A stretch of DNA of 64,000 bases, from contig NZ_CP015864.1 in NCBI RefSeq assembly GCF_002163755.1, positions 1,426,001-1,490,000 on the forward strand, read 5' to 3'. How positions within the stretch are numbered: position 1 is the stretch's first letter; the number at the start of each line of letters is the position of its first letter. The position numbers and the translations under genes were made by a program. Shown piece by piece: positions 51,941 through 60,666 of the stretch. The notes beneath the pieces were generated by a model. The model ran no database searches, was not told where the DNA came from, and worked only from the letters and a program-made list of their open reading frames with translations. This stretch comes from Vibrio campbellii CAIM 519 = NBRC 15631 = ATCC 25920 (GTDB taxonomy: Bacteria > Pseudomonadota > Gammaproteobacteria > Enterobacterales > Vibrionaceae).

Positions 51941-51959
51941 GCGAAAGAGAATTGTTATC
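51941..51959 (+). promoter_or_regulatory. Fur-box-like site
   Basis: GCGAAAGAGAATTGTTATC matches the 19-bp Fur consensus GATAATGATAATCATTATC at 13 positions. It lies 25 bp before the start of the siderophore-interacting protein gene, where iron repression is expected. Confidence 0.45.
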
Positions 51960-51983
51960 AAAAATCGCAAGGTAAAAACTAAA

Positions 51984-52757
51984 GTGAAAAAAAAACTACA
52001 ACCTAAAAGTCTCGTGATCAAAAAAACACAAGCCATTACGCCGAACATGCAACGCATTACTCTGCAAGGCGAGGCGTTAGGCAATTTTCCGCTCGATTGC
52101 GAAGGCAGCTATGTTAAATTGCTGTTCAATGAAGTTGGAGGCACGGATATCCAAGGTTTTTCTGAGGAAAATCGCCCAGTAATGCGCACTTACACCATTC
52201 GCCACTTCGACCCACAAGCATGCACGATTGAGGTCGACTTCGTACGTCACATCACCAAAGACCTACAATGTGGCTTTGCTGCGCGCTGGGCAATGGCGGC
52301 GAAAGTAGGCGACACCATAAGCATCGTAGGCCCTGGTAGCATTTCGAACCTGAACACAGAGGCAGATTGGTTCTTTATGGCAGCGGATATGACGGCGCTG
52401 CCTGCTCTATCAGCAAAAATTCGTACTCTGCCAGGCGATGCAAAAGGCTATGCGGTGATCAGCGTTATGTCTGAGGCGGATATTCAACCTATCGAAGCGC
52501 CAGCAGGCATGGAGATCCATTGGGTTACTGAGCAACCTCTCGCAGACAAAGTTCGTGAACTTGAATGGCAACAAGGTGAAGCCGCAGTGTGGTGTGCTTG
52601 TGAATTCGATTCAATGCGCGCACTGCGTCAGTACTTCCGCAACGAAATGGATGTAGACCGCGAAAACATCTACATCAGCAGCTATTGGAAACAGGGAGTG
52701 TCGGAAGACGGCCACAAGGTCATCAAGCGCGAAGATGCGGAGTTAAACGAGCAGTAA
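51984..52757 (+). CDS. siderophore-interacting protein (ViuB/SIP ferric reductase family)
   Basis: FAD-containing ferric-siderophore reductase of the SIP family (about 257 aa), releasing iron in the cytoplasm. The FAD region is NRPVMRTYTIRHFDPQACTIEVDFVRH (RxYTxR motif), followed by GDTISIVGPGS. The C-terminal SIP domain includes WFFMAADMTALPALSAKI, EIHWVTEQPL and YISSYWKQGVSEDGHK. Start GTG at 51984 is chosen because AAGGTAA is eight bases upstream; frames starting earlier add a basic stretch unlike the family. A Fur-like site lies just before. No siderophore genes adjoin. Confidence 0.87.
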   Translation: MKKKLQPKSLVIKKTQAITPNMQRITLQGEALGNFPLDCEGSYVKLLFNEVGGTDIQGFSEENRPVMRTYTIRHFDPQACTIEVDFVRHITKDLQCGFAARWAMAAKVGDTISIVGPGSISNLNTEADWFFMAADMTALPALSAKIRTLPGDAKGYAVISVMSEADIQPIEAPAGMEIHWVTEQPLADKVRELEWQQGEAAVWCACEFDSMRALRQYFRNEMDVDRENIYISSYWKQGVSEDGHKVIKREDAELNEQ

Positions 52758-52777
52758 TTCCCACTGACAAAAAATAA

Positions 52778-52815
52778 AAGCCAAGTCGCTTTCATAGCAA
52801 CTTGGCTTACTTTTC
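52778..52815. terminator. rho-independent terminator
   Basis: AAGCCAAGT / ACTTGGCTT stem with a partly paired loop, A-run on the left and T-run on the right, between convergent SIP and LysR genes. Confidence 0.8.
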
Positions 52816-52831
52816 TCATTTAGCCTGTCTC

Positions 52832-53701
52832 TCAGCTCATATTTTCAGCCAAGAAATCAATCAGTAAGCGCACTTTTGGCGACAGGTTTCTGTTTTGTGG
52901 ATACAGCGCCCAAATACCTTCACGATCGTCTCGGTAATCGGTTAACACTTCCACCAGCTCGCCATTATCTAACGCCTCTTGCACGTAGTAGTCCGGCAGT
53001 TGCACCAAACCTAAACCACGTTTTGCCGCATCGACCAAAGCAAAACCACTGTTGCATTTGATTCGGCCAGAAACGCGCAAAGACTTCTCACGCTTTTGCT
53101 CTTTAAAGTGCCAGTAATCAGCGGTACCAACCAAACATTGGTGATGGCTCAACTCAGACAAGGTATGCGGTTCACCCGAGCGATCTAAGTACGCAGGGCT
53201 AGCACACACGTAAAGCTGCCGAGATGACAACCGCTTGGCAATCAAACTAGAATCTTGCAAGCGTCCAAGGCGAATCGCCACATCGACGCCTTGCTCAATC
53301 AAATCTAACTTTTGGTTAGTCAGATTCAAATCCAGATTCACCTGCGGGTATTTCTCAATAAACTGGTGCAATAACGGCGCGAGGTTCACTTCGCCGTAAG
53401 TCACAGGTGCAGTCACTTTGAGCACACCTTTCGGCTCGGCTTGCATCTGCGTTACCGCTAACTCTGCGAGCTCTAGTCCTTCTACAAGGTGTTTACATTG
53501 CTGATAATAAAGTTGCCCCGCTTCGGTCAGAGAGACTTTGCGCGTCGTACGGTGCAGCAATTTAACCGCTAAACGCTCTTCCAACGCTGACACGCGGCGG
53601 CTGATTTGAGCCACCGACGTTTTAAGTTTGTTTGCTGCGCCTGTAAAGCTGTTGGTTTCTGCGACCGCGACAAATTCGCTCACGCCTTCCCAATTCGCCA
53701 T
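52832..53701 (-). CDS. LysR-family transcriptional regulator
   Basis: Regulator of 289 aa in the CrgA/DmlR-like group. HTH: EFVAVAETNSFTGAANKLKTSVAQISRRVSALEERLAVKLLHRTTRKVSLTEAG. The effector domain carries LDLNLTNQKLDLIEQGVDVAIRLGRL, typical of this group. No divergent partner is adjacent, and the nearest gene upstream is a GNAT on the same strand, so its target is unclear. Confidence 0.88.
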   Translation of the reverse strand: MANWEGVSEFVAVAETNSFTGAANKLKTSVAQISRRVSALEERLAVKLLHRTTRKVSLTEAGQLYYQQCKHLVEGLELAELAVTQMQAEPKGVLKVTAPVTYGEVNLAPLLHQFIEKYPQVNLDLNLTNQKLDLIEQGVDVAIRLGRLQDSSLIAKRLSSRQLYVCASPAYLDRSGEPHTLSELSHHQCLVGTADYWHFKEQKREKSLRVSGRIKCNSGFALVDAAKRGLGLVQLPDYYVQEALDNGELVEVLTDYRDDREGIWALYPQNRNLSPKVRLLIDFLAENMS

Positions 53702-53770
53702 GAATGTGGTTCCTGTGGAATTCTATGTATTGCGTATTCTCACACAAAGTTTCATGTGGAGAAAACCTGT

Positions 53771-54283
53771 TTAAAAAGGATAGCCGACTAAATGGACCGT
53801 CTGTTGTGGCCAAATGATGTTCAGCGAGCACACCATAGTGTCGCTCGTGCTAACCCATTTATTGGGCTGAACTTTCATGTGTAAGTTGTTGATCGGTTGA
53901 TAGCCGCTGGACTGGTAAACATGGGTACGGCCAAACAATACCGAGAACGCATCGCCTCGCTCCAAAGCATCCTGATGTACCGCCTTGAGCAGTAACTTCA
54001 CCAACCCTTTTCCTCGTGAATCGGGCTGCACACACACTTCAGCAATGCCACTTATTGGGAAAGATTGATCATCAATCATCACTTGTTTTTCATGAACCGC
54101 AACATGAGCCGCAAGGGTGTCTCCGTCCCAAATGAGGTAGCGGTGACGAGGCATTTCATTGAAGTATCGTTGAGTTTGGAAGATTTCGTCTTGCTCCTTG
54201 GTGAAGCAAGTGGAGAGCAAACTTCTTAGCTTTGCATCGAGTTCTTGGGTGACTGCATCATCAAGTATGTATTCAAAGCGCAT
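53771..54283 (-). CDS. GNAT-family N-acetyltransferase
   Basis: A GNAT protein of 170 aa resembling aminoglycoside-2'-acetyltransferase-like or NodA-like folds. The acetyl-CoA loop is IAEVCVQPDSRGKGLVKLLLKAVHQDA (about residues 79-105), and SVLFGRTHVYQSSGYQPIN is the C-terminal motif. The substrate is unknown. It lies 69 bp upstream of the LysR gene on the same strand, so co-transcription is possible. Confidence 0.78.
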   Translation of the reverse strand: MRFEYILDDAVTQELDAKLRSLLSTCFTKEQDEIFQTQRYFNEMPRHRYLIWDGDTLAAHVAVHEKQVMIDDQSFPISGIAEVCVQPDSRGKGLVKLLLKAVHQDALERGDAFSVLFGRTHVYQSSGYQPINNLHMKVQPNKWVSTSDTMVCSLNIIWPQQTVHLVGYPF

Positions 54284-54356
54284 GATTTACCTCGTTGATT
54301 TCCCATGATTAAAAGTAAACCTTTGAAAAACCACTTACTGGGATACAGCGCAAATA

Positions 54357-54380
54357 AAATAAGCGCAGACTGAGCTGCGC
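54357..54380 (-). terminator. terminator left from a lost gene
   Basis: On the minus strand GCGCAG / CTGCGC with a 6-base loop is followed by TTATTTTATTT. It lies directly after the unidentified C-terminal remnant at 54403. Confidence 0.6.
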
Positions 54381-54402
54381 TTTCCATTTTTCTCTCGGAG
54401 TG

Positions 54403-54492
54403 TTACTCAGTCTTCAGAATATCGCGCTTCACTTCACCCTTAAGATCAGTCAGCGTTTGCTGCTCAGTATCAATCAGGAAGTGATCACTCGC
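54403..54492 (-). pseudogene. unidentified C-terminal gene remnant
   Basis: A frame without start reads SDHFLIDTEQQTLTDLKGEV and ends in TAA at 54403, just before a terminator on the same strand. It is probably the last 30 codons of a deleted gene. The family is not recognised. The remaining gap to 54650 shows no gene. Confidence 0.4.
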
Positions 54493-54650
54493 TTATCCGG
54501 TCGCGAACTTCTCAAGAATCACAAACAAGCTGCAAAGCGTGAGCGGAAGACCTCACCAGCTGAGTACTCTACTAAGTCCCCAGTTCATCATACTGTCTAT
54601 TATTAACAATTTAAAATAACAAAAAACATAAATAGACCAATCCCTACCAT

Positions 54651-55466
54651 TTAGACACGCGATGCGATCGGTAGCGGTTTCAGATCTTGATATTCCGCAT
54701 CCAGCTCAATACCAAAGTGTTGTTTGAGTGCAGATAGGTAAGCCGGGCCTGCTTCAAGCTCAACCTCCGTCGCCTCACCGTTAGCACGATGCTTTAAGGT
54801 GTAATTCGCCAGTGTGATGATCCCCGACTCTGTCGACAAGGTGGCGACTCGACTTGAGGTAAAGCGTGAAGCGGGTGAGGTAGAGGCAAAGTGATTGCCA
54901 CAGACAATGTCGCCATCAAACACGTGTTCAAAGTCCATGCTGTACATATCAAGCCACTGACTTTCATCATCATAAGATTGAACTTGAAGCATATAGCCAA
55001 CGCGCTGGTCTTCAATAAAACGGAACGTTTGGGTGTCGGTATGAATGGCTTGATTAAGAATAAATGGTAATGGTGCTCTCGGCGTATTAGCGCCAAAGCC
55101 AGCATCGACGATCCACTTTTCATCGCCCATGGTGACCAAGGTAAACTGATGCGTCCTGCCTAACGGTGTACCCGATAAATGCACCCGTCCCAATAATGGT
55201 CGCGCATCAAACCCAAGAGTTTGCAGTACCCTTAAAAGCAAGCCATTCAACTCAAAGCAATATCCCCCACGGTTGTGATAAACCAACTTGTCGATAATGT
55301 CTCGTTCAGAGATGGATACACCCTTTCCTAACGCAATATCAAAATTCTCAAACGGTAATTTTCTCTGTTGATTGATATGCAACTTGAACAATAATTTAAT
55401 ATTGATGTCCAAGGCTTGTTCAACACCTATTTTATCCAAGTAAGCCCGTAAATCCGTATTGTTCAT
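54651..55466 (-). CDS. nat: arylamine N-acetyltransferase
   Basis: Cytoplasmic NAT enzyme (271 aa) that transfers acetyl from acetyl-CoA to aromatic amines and hydrazines. The catalytic Cys is in NRGGYCFELNGLL (about residue 69), the His in GRTHQFTLV and the Asp in WIVDAGFGA, completing the triad. The N-terminal PFENFDIALG is also conserved. The start at 55466 is preferred because TTAGGATC precedes it and family members begin here. It is divergent from the formaldehyde dehydrogenase gene. Confidence 0.9.
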   Translation of the reverse strand: MNNTDLRAYLDKIGVEQALDINIKLLFKLHINQQRKLPFENFDIALGKGVSISERDIIDKLVYHNRGGYCFELNGLLLRVLQTLGFDARPLLGRVHLSGTPLGRTHQFTLVTMGDEKWIVDAGFGANTPRAPLPFILNQAIHTDTQTFRFIEDQRVGYMLQVQSYDDESQWLDMYSMDFEHVFDGDIVCGNHFASTSPASRFTSSRVATLSTESGIITLANYTLKHRANGEATEVELEAGPAYLSALKQHFGIELDAEYQDLKPLPIASRV

Positions 55467-55756
55467 TTTGATCCTAACTCGCTGTTTCTTCGTCGTGGCG
55501 GCACAATAAAACCTCAACCGCAGTTGAGGTCAAACGGCAATGCGATTTTTCTGGTACTTATTTATTTGCTTGCACAGATAACTGTTCCAACCATCCATTA
55601 TTACAGATGCGTAAAAATAATTTTCAATTTAACCGGATTATCATTTTTCGTGAAACACCTAAAATGGGCACCAACAAAACGACGCAGCGCAGAGAGAAAC
55701 ACTCAACTACGCTTATGACGTCACTCTATATACTGAGAATATAAAGGAAACATCCA

Positions 55757-56905
55757 ATGGCACTTGAAATCAAAACAGGTCAAACTCACATTAAATCAAA
55801 AGCAATGGTTGCATGGGCTGCAGGTGAGCCGCTAAAAATGGAAGAAGTTGATGTACAACTTCCAAAAGCTGGCGAAGTTCTTGTTCGCATCGTTGCTACT
55901 GGTGTTTGTCACACTGACGCATTCACTCTATCAGGTGACGATCCAGAAGGTATCTTCCCTTCAATCCTTGGCCACGAAGGCGGCGGTATCGTTGAAATGG
56001 TTGGCGAAGGCGTAACAAGCGTTGAAGTTGGCGACCACGTAATTCCGCTTTACACAGCAGAATGTGGTGAGTGTAAGTTCTGTAAATCTGGCAAAACAAA
56101 CCTATGTCAGGCAGTTCGTGAAACTCAAGGTAAAGGCCTAATGCCAGACGGCACAAGCCGCTTCTCTGTAAACGGTGAGACAATCTTCCACTACATGGGT
56201 TGTTCTACTTTCTCTGAGTACACAGTACTTCCAGAAATCTCACTAGCAAAAGTAAACAAAGAAGCACCACTTGAAGAAGTTTGCCTTCTAGGTTGTGGCG
56301 TAACCACTGGTATGGGTGCGGTACTAAACACAGCTAAAGTTGAAAAAGGCGACACTGTTGCTGTATTCGGTCTAGGCGGTATCGGTCTTTCTGCAATCAT
56401 CGGTGCTCGTATGGCTGGTGCAAGCAAGATCATCGGTGTAGACATCAACGAGAGCAAGTTCGAACTAGCAAAACAACTTGGCGCAACTGATTGCATCAAC
56501 CCACAAAAATTCGACAAACCAATCCAAGACGTTATCGTTGAGATGACAGACGGTGGTGTTGACTACTCATTCGAATGTATCGGTAACGTAAACGTGATGC
56601 GTCAAGCACTTGAATGTTGTCACAAAGGTTGGGGTGAGTCAGTCATCATTGGTGTTGCTGGTGCAGGCCAAGAGATCTCAACTCGTCCATTCCAACTAGT
56701 AACTGGTCGCGTATGGCGTGGTTCTGCTTTCGGTGGCGTTAAAGGCCGCTCAGAGCTTCCAGAAATCGTAAACCGCTACATGGCTGGTGAGTTCGGTCTA
56801 CAAGAATTCATCACTCACACTATGGGTCTACAAGATGTGAACGAAGCGTTCGAATTGATGCACAAAGGTGAATCTATCCGTACTGTTCTTCACATGGATA
56901 AATAA
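55757..56905 (+). CDS. frmA: S-(hydroxymethyl)glutathione dehydrogenase (class III ADH)
   Basis: Zinc-dependent NAD+ enzyme (382 aa) that oxidises S-hydroxymethylglutathione, the formaldehyde-glutathione adduct. Catalytic zinc ligands lie in GVCHTDAFTLSG and GHEGGGIV, the structural zinc in ECGECKFCKSGKTNLC, and the NAD motif is VFGLGGIGLSAIIGARMAGA. It is very close to class III ADHs. Codons are the frequently used ones, pointing to strong expression. AAAGGAAACATCC precedes the ATG. The next gene, fghA, does the following step. Confidence 0.94.
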   Translation: MALEIKTGQTHIKSKAMVAWAAGEPLKMEEVDVQLPKAGEVLVRIVATGVCHTDAFTLSGDDPEGIFPSILGHEGGGIVEMVGEGVTSVEVGDHVIPLYTAECGECKFCKSGKTNLCQAVRETQGKGLMPDGTSRFSVNGETIFHYMGCSTFSEYTVLPEISLAKVNKEAPLEEVCLLGCGVTTGMGAVLNTAKVEKGDTVAVFGLGGIGLSAIIGARMAGASKIIGVDINESKFELAKQLGATDCINPQKFDKPIQDVIVEMTDGGVDYSFECIGNVNVMRQALECCHKGWGESVIIGVAGAGQEISTRPFQLVTGRVWRGSAFGGVKGRSELPEIVNRYMAGEFGLQEFITHTMGLQDVNEAFELMHKGESIRTVLHMDK

Positions 56906-56955
56906 TCCAAGATAACGGCTCACGTAATGTGACTGATATTTGAAAATTTGAAATA

Positions 56956-56999
56956 GGCTCTCTTCTTTCTTGAACACGTTTTCTTTTGGGAAGAGAGCC
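56956..56999. other. 10-bp stem hairpin between frmA and fghA
   Basis: GGCTCTCTTC and GAAGAGAGCC are perfect complements with a 24-base loop; a second small hairpin, AACGGT / ACCGTT with an A-run after it, follows at about 57012-57030. These may dampen or process the message between the two formaldehyde genes, or mark separate transcription. Confidence 0.45.
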
Positions 57000-57109
57000 A
57001 TCCGCTGTCTTTAACGGTCTTGTCCACCGTTAAAAATCATTGTTTTAAATATTCACTGTTTTAATTAAAGATTACTTTAACTTAACATTGTTTTATCGAG
57101 AGATTATCC

Positions 57110-57949
57110 ATGACCATTGAAAGCCTAAGCCAAGCCAAAGTATTCGGTGGTTGGCATAAACAGTACACTCACGAATCTCGCGCTTTGAACTGCAACATGC
57201 GCTTCGCGATCTTCTTGCCACCAAATGCAACCAAATCAAACCCAGTGCCTGTGGTTTACTGGTTGTCTGGCTTGACGTGTACCGATGAGAACTTCATGCA
57301 GAAAGCCGGTGCGTTTCGCATGGCGGCTGAGTTAGGTATCGCCATTGTGGCACCGGATACCAGCCCACGTGGGGACGACGTTGCAGACGACGAAAACTAC
57401 GATCTGGGTAAAGGCGCAGGTTTCTACCTAAACGCCACTCAAGAGCCATGGTCAAGCCACTACCATATGTACGATTACATCACCAAAGAATTGCCTGCGA
57501 TCATTGAAAACAACTTCCCTGTTTCAGATGTCAAGTCGATTTCGGGTCACAGCATGGGTGGTCACGGTGCAATCACCATTGGTCTGAAAAATTCAGATCA
57601 GTACCGTTCAATTTCAGCGTTCAGCCCAATCAGTAACCCAATGCAATGTCCTTGGGGCCAAAAAGCGTTTACCGCTTACCTAGGCACTGATATCGAAAGC
57701 TGGAAGCAGTACGACGCAAGCGAGTTGCTAAAGCAAGCAAAATCACCATTGCCAATCTTGGTAGACCAAGGTGATGCAGATAACTTCCTTGCTGAGCAAT
57801 TAAAACCTGATGTGTTACTGGCGGCAGCAAAAGCCCATGATTCTGAAGTCGAACTGCGTATGCAGCCGGGTTACGACCACAGTTACTTCTTTATCTCGAG
57901 CTTTATCGCTGATCACTTGAACTTCCACGCTAAGTACTTATTTGCTTAA
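57110..57949 (+). CDS. fghA: S-formylglutathione hydrolase
   Basis: Esterase D-type alpha/beta hydrolase (279 aa) that splits S-formylglutathione into formate and glutathione. Serine is in SGHSMGGHGA, Asp in ILVDQGDADNFL and His in PGYDHSYFF; VVYWLSGLTCTDENFMQKAGA is the conserved oxyanion-side segment. It completes glutathione-dependent formaldehyde detoxification with frmA, 204 bp upstream. The start ATG follows GAGAGATTATCC. No frmR-type regulator is nearby. Confidence 0.93.
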   Translation: MTIESLSQAKVFGGWHKQYTHESRALNCNMRFAIFLPPNATKSNPVPVVYWLSGLTCTDENFMQKAGAFRMAAELGIAIVAPDTSPRGDDVADDENYDLGKGAGFYLNATQEPWSSHYHMYDYITKELPAIIENNFPVSDVKSISGHSMGGHGAITIGLKNSDQYRSISAFSPISNPMQCPWGQKAFTAYLGTDIESWKQYDASELLKQAKSPLPILVDQGDADNFLAEQLKPDVLLAAAKAHDSEVELRMQPGYDHSYFFISSFIADHLNFHAKYLFA

Positions 57950-58018
57950 CGCCAATTTTAACGCCGCAAGCAAATAGAAGAGCGCGGAAAACCAAACGGT
58001 TTAATAATCTTCTCTATA

Positions 58019-58050
58019 CAAAGCCATCCAATTATTGGGTGGCTTTTTGT
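58019..58050 (+). terminator. rho-independent terminator
   Basis: AAAGCCATCC pairs with GGTGGCTTT (one wobble) and is followed by a T-run, about 70 bp after fghA. Confidence 0.8.
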
Positions 58051-58151
58051 GTTCTAAAAACACTCACTTTACCTTTACATAACTCCATTGAAATTTAGCG
58101 AAATGACGTCTAACTTGTAATTGAACATCATTCAATTACTGCTAGCACTCT

Positions 58152-58401
58152 ATGAAAAAAACAACGTCAGTCCTGCTAACCTCGACTTGCTTCGGGTTGT
58201 TAGCGACCTCTCCTATTGCCGAGGCGATAAGCTTTTTCGATCCCATTGATGGGCAATTAGATATGGGCGAATACCTTGCTGAAAACGCCGACGGCTTTTT
58301 ACCTGTACCAATTGAGATTACCTAGACAGCTGTCAGGCATGGACTTCGCCTTTAGCGATGAAGACAGCGCCGTCTATTTCCAAGTGGGCTCAGGCATCTA
58401 A
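58152..58401 (+). pseudogene. internally deleted outer-membrane protein (BamA/D15-like)
   Basis: An ATG at 58152 opens a signal peptide MKKTTSVLLTSTCFGLLATS followed by FFDPIDGQLDMGEYLAENAD and a stop after 57 codons. About 25 bp later, in another frame, MDFAFSDEDSAVYFQVGSGI ends in TAA at 58401, a typical beta-barrel C-terminal strand. Both ends resemble bacterial surface-antigen proteins whose usual length is over 350 aa. The middle is deleted, so the gene is dead. Confidence 0.6.
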
Positions 58402-58450
58402 GCCCACTCTAATCAAACCATCAAAGCAGCCGCCATCACGTCTGTCATTA

Positions 58451-58822
58451 TCACGACTGATATTTAGGGTTCGCGCCGTATTGGTTCGAGCCTTCTTCAC
58501 TGTCTTGAATCAAGAAGTACAACAGCACCAAAATACCGATGATTGGCACAAAAGCGATTAACGCCCACCAACCAACTCTTCCTGAATCGTGCAGACGACG
58601 TACAGTCACCGCGATCGACGGGATCATAATAAACAGCGCATAAATCACACCGAAGAAGCCAAAATTGTCCATTTGCATCACACTGCCAATCACCCGATCG
58701 ATGATCCCCATCACCAAATTAACCAACACATTGACTAACGTAAAGTACCAATACTCTTGGCGTCTTGCCCTACCACTAAAGTTGGTATAATTGAGGATAA
58801 CTTTGTAGTACCAATCAAACAT
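58451..58822 (-). CDS. DUF805-family membrane protein
   Basis: A 123-aa inner-membrane protein of the YhaH/DUF805 family. Signature FSGRARRQEYWYFTLVNVLVNLV, then three hydrophobic helices with RRLHDSGRVGWWALIAFVPIIG and a polar tail EEGSNQYGANPK. The function is unknown. AGGAGAG precedes the ATG. Single gene. The gap 58823-59103 upstream has nothing else. Confidence 0.9.
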   Translation of the reverse strand: MFDWYYKVILNYTNFSGRARRQEYWYFTLVNVLVNLVMGIIDRVIGSVMQMDNFGFFGVIYALFIMIPSIAVTVRRLHDSGRVGWWALIAFVPIIGILVLLYFLIQDSEEGSNQYGANPKYQS

Positions 58823-59103
58823 ATCGTCTCTCCTAATGAGATGAAAGTGTCGCGAAAGTTAGACAACGCAATGCAAAATGCGCACAAAATGAGCGAAACA
58901 ACATATTCATTCAATAGTTGTATTTTTAACTCTGCTATTAACCTTGACGTATATTCCACCAACGGTTACTTTTCACCCATAACGTATTATATAAATTCAT
59001 CAAGTTGGCTCTATTATTAATAACTATATAACCGAGATTTCAGCAGATCGATTCTATGACGCGATCTTGCCGAAACAAGGGCAATAACTTCAAAGGGCAC
59101 AAG

Positions 59104-59568
59104 ATGAGAAAAACAGTAGTACTCGCTTTACTTTTGTTTGCTCCCATACTTTTTGCAAACACGATACAGTTTAGCAGTTTCGAAAAGTCCAATATCGTTG
59201 TGGCACTGTCAGACCTTGAGTCGATGCCTCAAACCACTTATACCACCGCTCTGCCTTGGCTTGAAAAGCCCGCCGAGTTTAATGGCGTAAAACTCAGTAC
59301 ACTTTTACAGCACACACTCGGTGAAGTTCCTCAGCACGTCCAAGTAAGGGCAATGAATGATTACTATTCATATATTTCACGTGAAGACATCCTTCGTTAC
59401 CAACCTATCATTGCGTATAAACAAGACCGTAATTACATCAAGGTTCGCAATAAGGGACCATATTGGCTGATCTACCCAGTCACAAAATACCCAGAGCTTG
59501 ATGTCAGTTACTACCACTCCCAAATGGTTTGGCAAATCAATAGGATCAGTACGAAAGAAGAAGAATGA
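59104..59568 (+). CDS. periplasmic Moco-oxidoreductase-fold protein without the Mo-binding Cys
   Basis: A 154-aa exported protein (signal MRKTVVLALLLFAPILFA). The body resembles the SUOX/YedY molybdopterin-binding fold: EFNGVKLSTLLQHTLG, VRAMNDYYSYISREDI and RNKGPYWLIYPVTKYPEL. There is no cysteine in the mature protein, so the Mo ligand of true enzymes is missing. It likely serves as a sensor domain. The start at 59104 gives the signal peptide and follows AAAGGGCACAAG. It overlaps a GGDEF gene by 4 bp. Confidence 0.75.
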   Translation: MRKTVVLALLLFAPILFANTIQFSSFEKSNIVVALSDLESMPQTTYTTALPWLEKPAEFNGVKLSTLLQHTLGEVPQHVQVRAMNDYYSYISREDILRYQPIIAYKQDRNYIKVRNKGPYWLIYPVTKYPELDVSYYHSQMVWQINRISTKEEE

Positions 59569-60656
59569 AAGTACAACCCAACGTTCCCAAGCAGGGACCT
59601 TTTTCATCCCGAAGCAAAACCTTACTTCTGATTTTTGCTTCCACACTGCTGGTCGCCAATATCGTGCTACTGCAGGAAACACGCGCACTGACCAAAACCT
59701 ATTCGGATCAACAAAACCAAGCGACTTGGTTTTTATTTCATTTATCCAAAGAGTTATCGGAACTGGTTGGCGAAGCTAGGCGCCTAAACGAAAGCATCAG
59801 TAATTTTGATAGCGCCGAATTACAATACGAACTCGCCTGGAGCCGCTTTGACCTTTTGATTCATAACAAAGAAGCCGATTCTTTCCTCTCCCGAGAAGAG
59901 GTTCGTGTGTATTTTATTTCCTTGTTTGACCGCTTTAAGCAGCTTGAGCCCATTTTAGTCGAAGCCAAAACAGGTAACAGCGTTGCGGCCAGTCAGTTTT
60001 ATCGCGCAACACAAAACCTCTATATGGAGATGATTGATTACGTTACCCAGCACTTCCGTGTCGCGAGCCCGCTTTATAAGCAGCAACAGAAGCAGGCCTA
60101 TGACCTACTTCAAGCGCAATACGTGTTGCTAGGCATCTTCGTTATCACGGTAGCTTTACTTACGTATTTCTATAAACAAGAATCGAAGTTCCACAAAGCG
60201 CTTGCATTAAGCGACTCACTGACCGGTTTGGCTAACCGAAGCGCTTTGTTTATTGACCTACAAAACAAGCAGGAGTCAGGAACGACCTTTTCCCTGCTTT
60301 TGCTTGATTTGAACGGTTTTAAAAACATTAACGATACGCAAGGACACCAAGCGGGTGATATCGCATTGACCGAAGTCGCCGAGCGCTTGAAGCATATGGC
60401 CTTGGATAACTTTAAAGTCTATCGAATAGGTGGAGATGAATTTGCAGTCGTGATTAATTCAACAGTTAAACAAGATATCGAAGAAGCGAAGCGTCACATT
60501 CATGTGGTGTTTGAGAAGCCTATTTTTGTGTCCGACCAAGCAAGCTCTCTATCAACCAGCCTCGGCGCGGCATGCTACCCGCAAGACACCGACAACATTG
60601 ACTTCCTGATCAATTTAGCGGATAAGCGCATGTACAAAATGAAATTCCAACGTTAA
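59565..60656 (+). CDS. membrane GGDEF diguanylate cyclase
   Basis: Protein of 363 aa predicted to make c-di-GMP. Helix 1 (LLLIFASTLLVANIVLL, about 20-36) and helix 2 (YVLLGIFVITVALLTYFY) enclose a helical periplasmic domain of about 150 residues. The GGDEF domain starts DSLTGLANRSALF and has an intact RIGGDEFAVV active site. The RxxD inhibitory site five residues before the active site is absent. The ATGA overlap with the Moco-fold gene implies that protein feeds its periplasmic sensor. A third gene of unknown function follows after 10 bp. Confidence 0.85.
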   Translation: MKVQPNVPKQGPFSSRSKTLLLIFASTLLVANIVLLQETRALTKTYSDQQNQATWFLFHLSKELSELVGEARRLNESISNFDSAELQYELAWSRFDLLIHNKEADSFLSREEVRVYFISLFDRFKQLEPILVEAKTGNSVAASQFYRATQNLYMEMIDYVTQHFRVASPLYKQQQKQAYDLLQAQYVLLGIFVITVALLTYFYKQESKFHKALALSDSLTGLANRSALFIDLQNKQESGTTFSLLLLDLNGFKNINDTQGHQAGDIALTEVAERLKHMALDNFKVYRIGGDEFAVVINSTVKQDIEEAKRHIHVVFEKPIFVSDQASSLSTSLGAACYPQDTDNIDFLINLADKRMYKMKFQR

Positions 60657-60666
60657 ACGGATAACC

